Made by a program: the position numbers and the translations under genes
The notes under the pieces: generated by a model
The model's database searches: none
Seen by the model: only the letters and a program-made list of their open reading frames with translations
Told to the model about the DNA's origin: nothing
Shown: in pieces, positions 60,706 through 64,000 of the stretch
Numbering within the stretch: the first letter of the stretch is position 1
Layout: each line of letters starts with the position of its first letter
Assembly (NCBI RefSeq): GCF_000250655.1
Contig: NC_016935.1
Location: forward strand, 6,094,001 to 6,158,000
Direction of reading: 5' to 3'
Source: Paenibacillus mucilaginosus 3016
GTDB taxonomy: Bacteria > Bacillota > Bacilli > Paenibacillales > NBRC-103111
DNA length: 64,000 bases

Positions 60706-62115
60706 TTAGACAATCGGGATCATGGCAATATCGCCGTCCTGAAGCATAAACCTTACCCGCTGCGCCGTATCTTTGACAAACTTCGTATACCGGCCGATCA
60801 CGATCTTGGTGCCGCTGTAAACATAGGACAAAGCCTCTACCCGTGCGCGTTCCGAATCTTCGAGGGATTTCTCGATATCCATGATCCGCCGCTTGCAGGC
60901 GTTCAGCTCGTCGACTCCCTGCTTCTTCGTATGGTTGAGCTTGATGCGCATGCTCATCTTGTCGGGGCTGAGCTGTCCGGCGGCGGCCAGCTGGTCCAGA
61001 AGGGACAGCGCCTTGTCGGTCTTGTCCAGGTTCTCCATGTACACCTTCAGCTGCGAGCGCAGCTGCTGAAGCTCATTGCGCAGCTCCGGAAGCACGCCGA
61101 CTTCAAAGCTCGTGGGCGTCGACATCGAGTTGCCGATCGTCCGGGCCGCCACGCGCTCGCCCGCCTGGATCATCCCGCCGACGATGAGGCCCTTGGAGCC
61201 CATGCAGACCACCTGCCGGCCCGCGCGGACCTGGGAATGCATGATGCTCTGGGTAATGAGCACCTCTTCCCCCGCTTCGATCACGGCATCCTGGACGAAC
61301 GAGCTTTTGACCCGGCCGCCCGCGCGGATCAGGCCTTTGTTGTGGCCGAGAATGCCCGCGTTGATCTCGATCGAGCCGTCCGCTTCGAGGTCCGCCGCCT
61401 CCACACTGCCCGTGATCCGGATATCGCCGGCCGCCTTGACGCGGAAGCCCGGCAGTACGTTGCCGCGGATGACAACGGTTCCCACAAAGTCGATATTCCC
61501 GACGTTGTAATCAATGTCCCCGTTAACTTCGTAGACGGGAAACACATTGATCTTGTCCCGGTCGGTCTTCGAAACCATGCCGTCGATGGCCGCATACATC
61601 GCGAGCTGATCCGGATCGGTGACGACATTCTTGCCGATCTTGAACCGCGCTTCCTTGCCGTCTTTGCCGAACAGGGGCTCACCGGTGACGGCGCGTCCCT
61701 CTGTACTTTTAACCGCAGGAAGACGTTCGGCAATCAGCTGCCCTCGGCGAACATTGTGGATAGCGGTCACTTCCTTGTAATCCACCGTGCCGTCCTCGAG
61801 CTCCAGCGGGCGCTTCGAACGGTCGTCGAGATCGAACAGCATGCGGATGCTGCCGTCCTCGCCGTTCTTCGGCGCATCGCCTGCCGCGATCACCGTTTTG
61901 GACAAAAAGAAGCTCTGCGGATGCTTCACAATCTCGGCGATCTGCTTCTCATCGACGCCGTAGACGATATGGTTCGCTTCAAGAAGCTCCGCAAACTGTT
62001 CATTCGTTACTGAGAACGACTCGTCAGCATTCGAAAACTGCACGTAAGCCGTCAGCTTGTCGTCGGATACCGTAATGTCCATATAATAGGACAGGGGCAT
62101 CGTCTGGTCGTTCAT
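60706..62115 (-). CDS. FapA/DUF342 family protein
   Basis: The 469-residue product has an N-terminal DUF342 region. A right-handed beta-helix-like stretch follows (about 165-330, e.g. GNVLPGFRVKAAGDIRITGS, ADGSIEINAGILG, GSKGLIVGGMIQAGERV), then a coiled-coil tail (about 350-420). Such polymer-like proteins occur beside sigD or flagellar genes in Firmicutes and in Vibrio (FapA, glucose-dependent polar flagellation). Its cellular role here is unknown; a scaffold or envelope-linked motility role is inference. It lies 40 bp after sigD. Confidence 0.8.
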   Translation of the reverse strand: MNDQTMPLSYYMDITVSDDKLTAYVQFSNADESFSVTNEQFAELLEANHIVYGVDEKQIAEIVKHPQSFFLSKTVIAAGDAPKNGEDGSIRMLFDLDDRSKRPLELEDGTVDYKEVTAIHNVRRGQLIAERLPAVKSTEGRAVTGEPLFGKDGKEARFKIGKNVVTDPDQLAMYAAIDGMVSKTDRDKINVFPVYEVNGDIDYNVGNIDFVGTVVIRGNVLPGFRVKAAGDIRITGSVEAADLEADGSIEINAGILGHNKGLIRAGGRVKSSFVQDAVIEAGEEVLITQSIMHSQVRAGRQVVCMGSKGLIVGGMIQAGERVAARTIGNSMSTPTSFEVGVLPELRNELQQLRSQLKVYMENLDKTDKALSLLDQLAAAGQLSPDKMSMRIKLNHTKKQGVDELNACKRRIMDIEKSLEDSERARVEALSYVYSGTKIVIGRYTKFVKDTAQRVRFMLQDGDIAMIPIV

Positions 62116-62155
62116 TCCTCATTCCCCGCTTCCCATCCTGGAGATCTTTGCTCTG

Positions 62156-62937
62156 CTAGTCCTGGAACAATTGATCCTTGTGGCGTCCCAATGCTCCTCT
62201 GAGTCTCAAGATTGCCTTCGAGTGCAGCTGCGATATTCTGGATGGGGACAAACTCATGACTTCGGCAATCTCGCTCAAAGACAATTCTTCAAAGTAGAAA
62301 AGAGAGACGACGATGCGCTCCTTCTCCGTCAGTTTCTCGATGGCCTTGGCCAGCGTTTCCTTCAGATGAAGCTCGTTCACCTTGGATTCCGGATTCTTCG
62401 CTTTCTCGTCCACAAGCAGCGAGAGGCGCGTCTCGGAGTCTTCTTCGCGGATCGGGTCGTCGATCGAACAAACCGCCGTTACCGCAATATCCTGAACCAT
62501 CTGCTGAAACTCCGACTCGCTTACATTGAGGTATTCGCTCATTTCGGAGTCGGTTACCGAACGCATGTATTTCTGCTCGAGCTTCTGATATGCGTCCTCC
62601 ACCTTCTTGGCCTTCTCGCGGATCAACGGGGCACCCAGTCGCCCTGCCGGAGACCGTCGATGATCGCACCGCGGATGCGCCAGGAAGCATACGTTTCGAA
62701 TTGCAGCCCGCGCTCGTAGTCGAACTTCTCGATGGCATCGATCAGACCCATGACGCCGAAGCTCGCGAGATCTTCCTTCGCCACATTCTTGGGCAGTCCG
62801 ATGGACAGCCGGCTCGAGACATAATCGACCAGCGGAAGGTACGATTCGATCAGGGTCTGCTTGGCTGTCGGGATCTTTTGTTCTCTCCACTGCTTCCAAA
62901 TCTCAATGTTGGCCAGATGGGATTTTTGAGTGATCAT
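62156..62937 (-). CDS. sigD: RNA polymerase sigma factor SigD/FliA (sigma-28), single-base frameshift
   Basis: Region 2 (VDYVSSRLSIGLPKNVAKED, SFGVMGLIDAIEKFDYERG, FETYASWRIRGAIIDGLR) is in the first frame and ends at DWVPR-stop. Regions 3 and 4 (AYQKLEQKYMRSVTDSEMSE; EKERIVVSLFYFEELSLSEI) are in another. One missing base in CCCCGTTGATC (near 62624-62634) accounts for the break. The corrected length is 260, against 254 in B. subtilis SigD. SigD drives late flagellar, chemotaxis and autolysin genes. The place after cheC-cheD equals Bacillus. The indel is probably technical, although a real motility mutation cannot be excluded. Confidence 0.92.
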
Positions 62938-62954
62938 GATTGGTTGTCACCATC

Positions 62955-63386
62955 CTATTCTTCAGACATTTGGCGTACCGCTTGGGCTAACTCTTCGGGT
63001 GTCGGCTGTACTTTCGTCGAGAGCTTCGGCGGCTTCAGAGGAGCGAATCCCTGATCCGGCGGTGCGGAGGCGTTCATGCTTCCCTTCAGCATCTGGTGCA
63101 GTTCCTGATCCTCGTCCGGGGTCATGGCATCGAAGGCCTGTCCTTTGGAGGACTCCTCCGGCGCGGCGTCCAGCATCACCGGGGGCTGCGGTGCGGTCAG
63201 GCTGTTCAGGCCGGCGAACGTGCCGAGCAGCCATCTGCAGGCGAAGACGAGCAGAAACAGAATGATAAAACTGTAACAGCTGCGCACGAAGGTGGTCAAC
63301 CATATGTTGTTGGGAATGGAGAGCACAAAAGTAATAATAAAGGCCGCTACTCCGGTATATAAGTTCCAGCGCAATGTTCCGATCAT
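62955..63386 (-). CDS. Hypothetical membrane protein between cheD and sigD
   Basis: The 143-residue product has two hydrophobic helices (about 8-24 and 30-55) and a hydrophilic Pro/Asp/Glu-rich C-terminal half (about 62-143) ending in PTPEELAQAVRQMSEE. It begins 2 bp after cheD and ends 17 bp before sigD, so it is embedded in the che operon. I do not recognise the family. The location suggests a motility- or chemotaxis-linked membrane protein. B. subtilis has no equivalent between cheD and sigD. Confidence 0.7.
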   Translation of the reverse strand: MIGTLRWNLYTGVAAFIITFVLSIPNNIWLTTFVRSCYSFIILFLLVFACRWLLGTFAGLNSLTAPQPPVMLDAAPEESSKGQAFDAMTPDEDQELHQMLKGSMNASAPPDQGFAPLKPPKLSTKVQPTPEELAQAVRQMSEE

Positions 63387-63388
63387 AT

Positions 63389-63883
63389 CTACAGTTCCTT
63401 CACTCCGTGTTGTACGCTGCGAATGCTCAGCAGGCCGGTTTCACAGTTGAATTCGATGGTTCTTCCGAAGTTGCCCCCGGTGTCTTCCGCTTTCAGCGGA
63501 ATGCGGTACTGGTTCAATATGGCCTTGCAGGATTCCACATTGCGCGGTCCGATTCTCATCGTCTCGGACTGCGTACCGAAGGAGAACATCTGTGCCCCGC
63601 CGGCCATCTTGGCTTCCATCCGCCGTACCTGGGCACCGAGCTTTTCCATTTGGCGGATCATCTCCGGCAGGGCCGTGTCCGCATATTTGGCAATGTTGAG
63701 CGTGCCTTCCCTGGCAATGTCGGAGGAGGGCAGCATCACATGGGCCATGCCGGCCACCTTCGCCGTGCTGTCAAAGAGTGTCAGGCCGACGCAGGATCCC
63801 AGACCCGTTGTTTTGAGCACCCCGGTCAGGTGCGCCACATTCAGGTCGGCCATCCCCACTTTAATGAGGTTGTCCTGGATCAT
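63389..63883 (-). CDS. cheD: Chemoreceptor glutamine deamidase CheD
   Basis: The 164-residue product has the catalytic cysteine in GLGSCVGLTLFD (Cys31), the histidine in GMAHVMLP (about His48), and MRIGPRNVESCKAIL and AEDTGGNFGRTIEFN. CheD deamidates receptor glutamines and interacts with CheC to tune CheY-P signalling. Its start overlaps the cheC stop (ATGA, 4 bp). The length equals B. subtilis CheD (166). Confidence 0.96.
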   Translation of the reverse strand: MIQDNLIKVGMADLNVAHLTGVLKTTGLGSCVGLTLFDSTAKVAGMAHVMLPSSDIAREGTLNIAKYADTALPEMIRQMEKLGAQVRRMEAKMAGGAQMFSFGTQSETMRIGPRNVESCKAILNQYRIPLKAEDTGGNFGRTIEFNCETGLLSIRSVQHGVKEL

Positions 63884-64000
63884 GGAGCCCCCACTCCCAG
63901 CGCCTGAAAGATTTTGGGGAACGATTCGGGATCCGGGATCAGGAAGAAATGGCCTTCCACTTCTTCTTTTCCGTCCAGGAACTTCGTATCGATGAGCAGG
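63880..64000 (-). CDS. cheC: CheC-type CheY-P phosphatase (C-terminal fragment at window edge)
   Basis: Forty C-terminal codons are visible, reading LLIDTKFLDGKEEVEGHFFL then IPDPESFPKIFQALGV. This is the conserved last strand and helix of CheC. CheC dephosphorylates CheY-P and is stimulated by CheD. The stop overlaps the cheD start by 4 bp. The rest lies beyond the window. Confidence 0.88.
   Translation of the reverse strand, partial: LLIDTKFLDGKEEVEGHFFLIPDPESFPKIFQALGVGAP

Noticed and set aside
1..64000. tRNA, rRNA, prophage, intact insertion sequence or defence system
   Set aside because: None was seen: no clover-leaf sequence, no rRNA block, no integrase, transposase, nuclease-methylase or toxin-antitoxin pair among the supported genes.

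Overview
The window is a chromosomal core segment from a GC-rich, endospore-forming, flagellated Firmicute, almost certainly a Paenibacillus-type member of the Paenibacillaceae. The gene order matches the Bacillus/Paenibacillus block spoVS-ymdB-rny-recA-cinA-pgsA-...-ftsK-...-dapGA-asd-dpaAB-dut-mlpA-ylxY-pnp-rpsO-ribF-truB-rbfA-infB-nusA-rimP-polC-proS-rseP-dxr-cdsA-uppS-frr-pyrH-tsf-rpsB-sigD-cheDC. Spore genes (spoVS, dpaAB, a SleB-type hydrolase, ylxY) and a fla/che operon end support this. Nearly every gene is on the minus strand, so transcription runs from high to low coordinates.

Layout from high to low coordinate: (1) 64000-59079 is the tail of the fla/che operon: cheC (partial), cheD, a membrane protein, sigD, a FapA/DUF342 protein, a small conserved protein, a SwrB-like protein and a YceG-like protein, closed by a terminator. 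(2) 59039-51616 holds translation and envelope genes: rpsB, tsf, pyrH, frr, uppS, cdsA, dxr, rseP. (3) 51586-45419 holds proS (short eukaryote/archaeal type) and polC, separated by a 226-bp long-hairpin element. (4) 45342-36466 is the rimP-nusA-rnpM-rplGA-infB-rbfA-nrnA-truB-ribF-rpsO series. It begins with a clear promoter and a leader hairpin resembling a NusA-dependent attenuator. (5) 36322-25681 holds pnp, ylxY, mlpA, dut, dpaAB, asd, dapG and dapA, covering RNA decay, the lysine/dipicolinate branch and sporulation. (6) 25591-12330 holds RNase J, a ClpP-like protease, ylzJ, ftsK/spoIIIE, a SleB-like cortex hydrolase behind a sigma-G-like promoter, two M16 peptidase homologues, an SDR, DUF3243, a lipoprotein, DUF3388 and rodZ. 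(7) 10343-1 holds a YajQ-like protein, rimO, pgsA, cinA, recA (with a LexA box), recX, rny, ymdB, spoVS and a truncated M19 dipeptidase.

The only clearly foreign stretch is about 10400-12300. It is AT-richer, carries a plus-strand gene with three carboxypeptidase-regulatory-like (Cna-B-like) repeats, is broken by frame changes, and separates rodZ from the YajQ gene.

The strongest technical observation is that at least six conserved genes (ymdB, rimO, dut, polC, dxr, sigD) each carry one single-base indel, mostly in a short homopolymer. Correcting one base restores a family-typical length in each case where I could compare. I read these mainly as sequence-quality errors, not real mutations, because polC and dxr are normally essential. 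I found no tRNA, rRNA, CRISPR array, intact insertion sequence, prophage or new defence system. The best candidates for undescribed biology are the long hairpin between proS and polC, the structured leaders of rny and rimP, and the broken repeat-domain gene.
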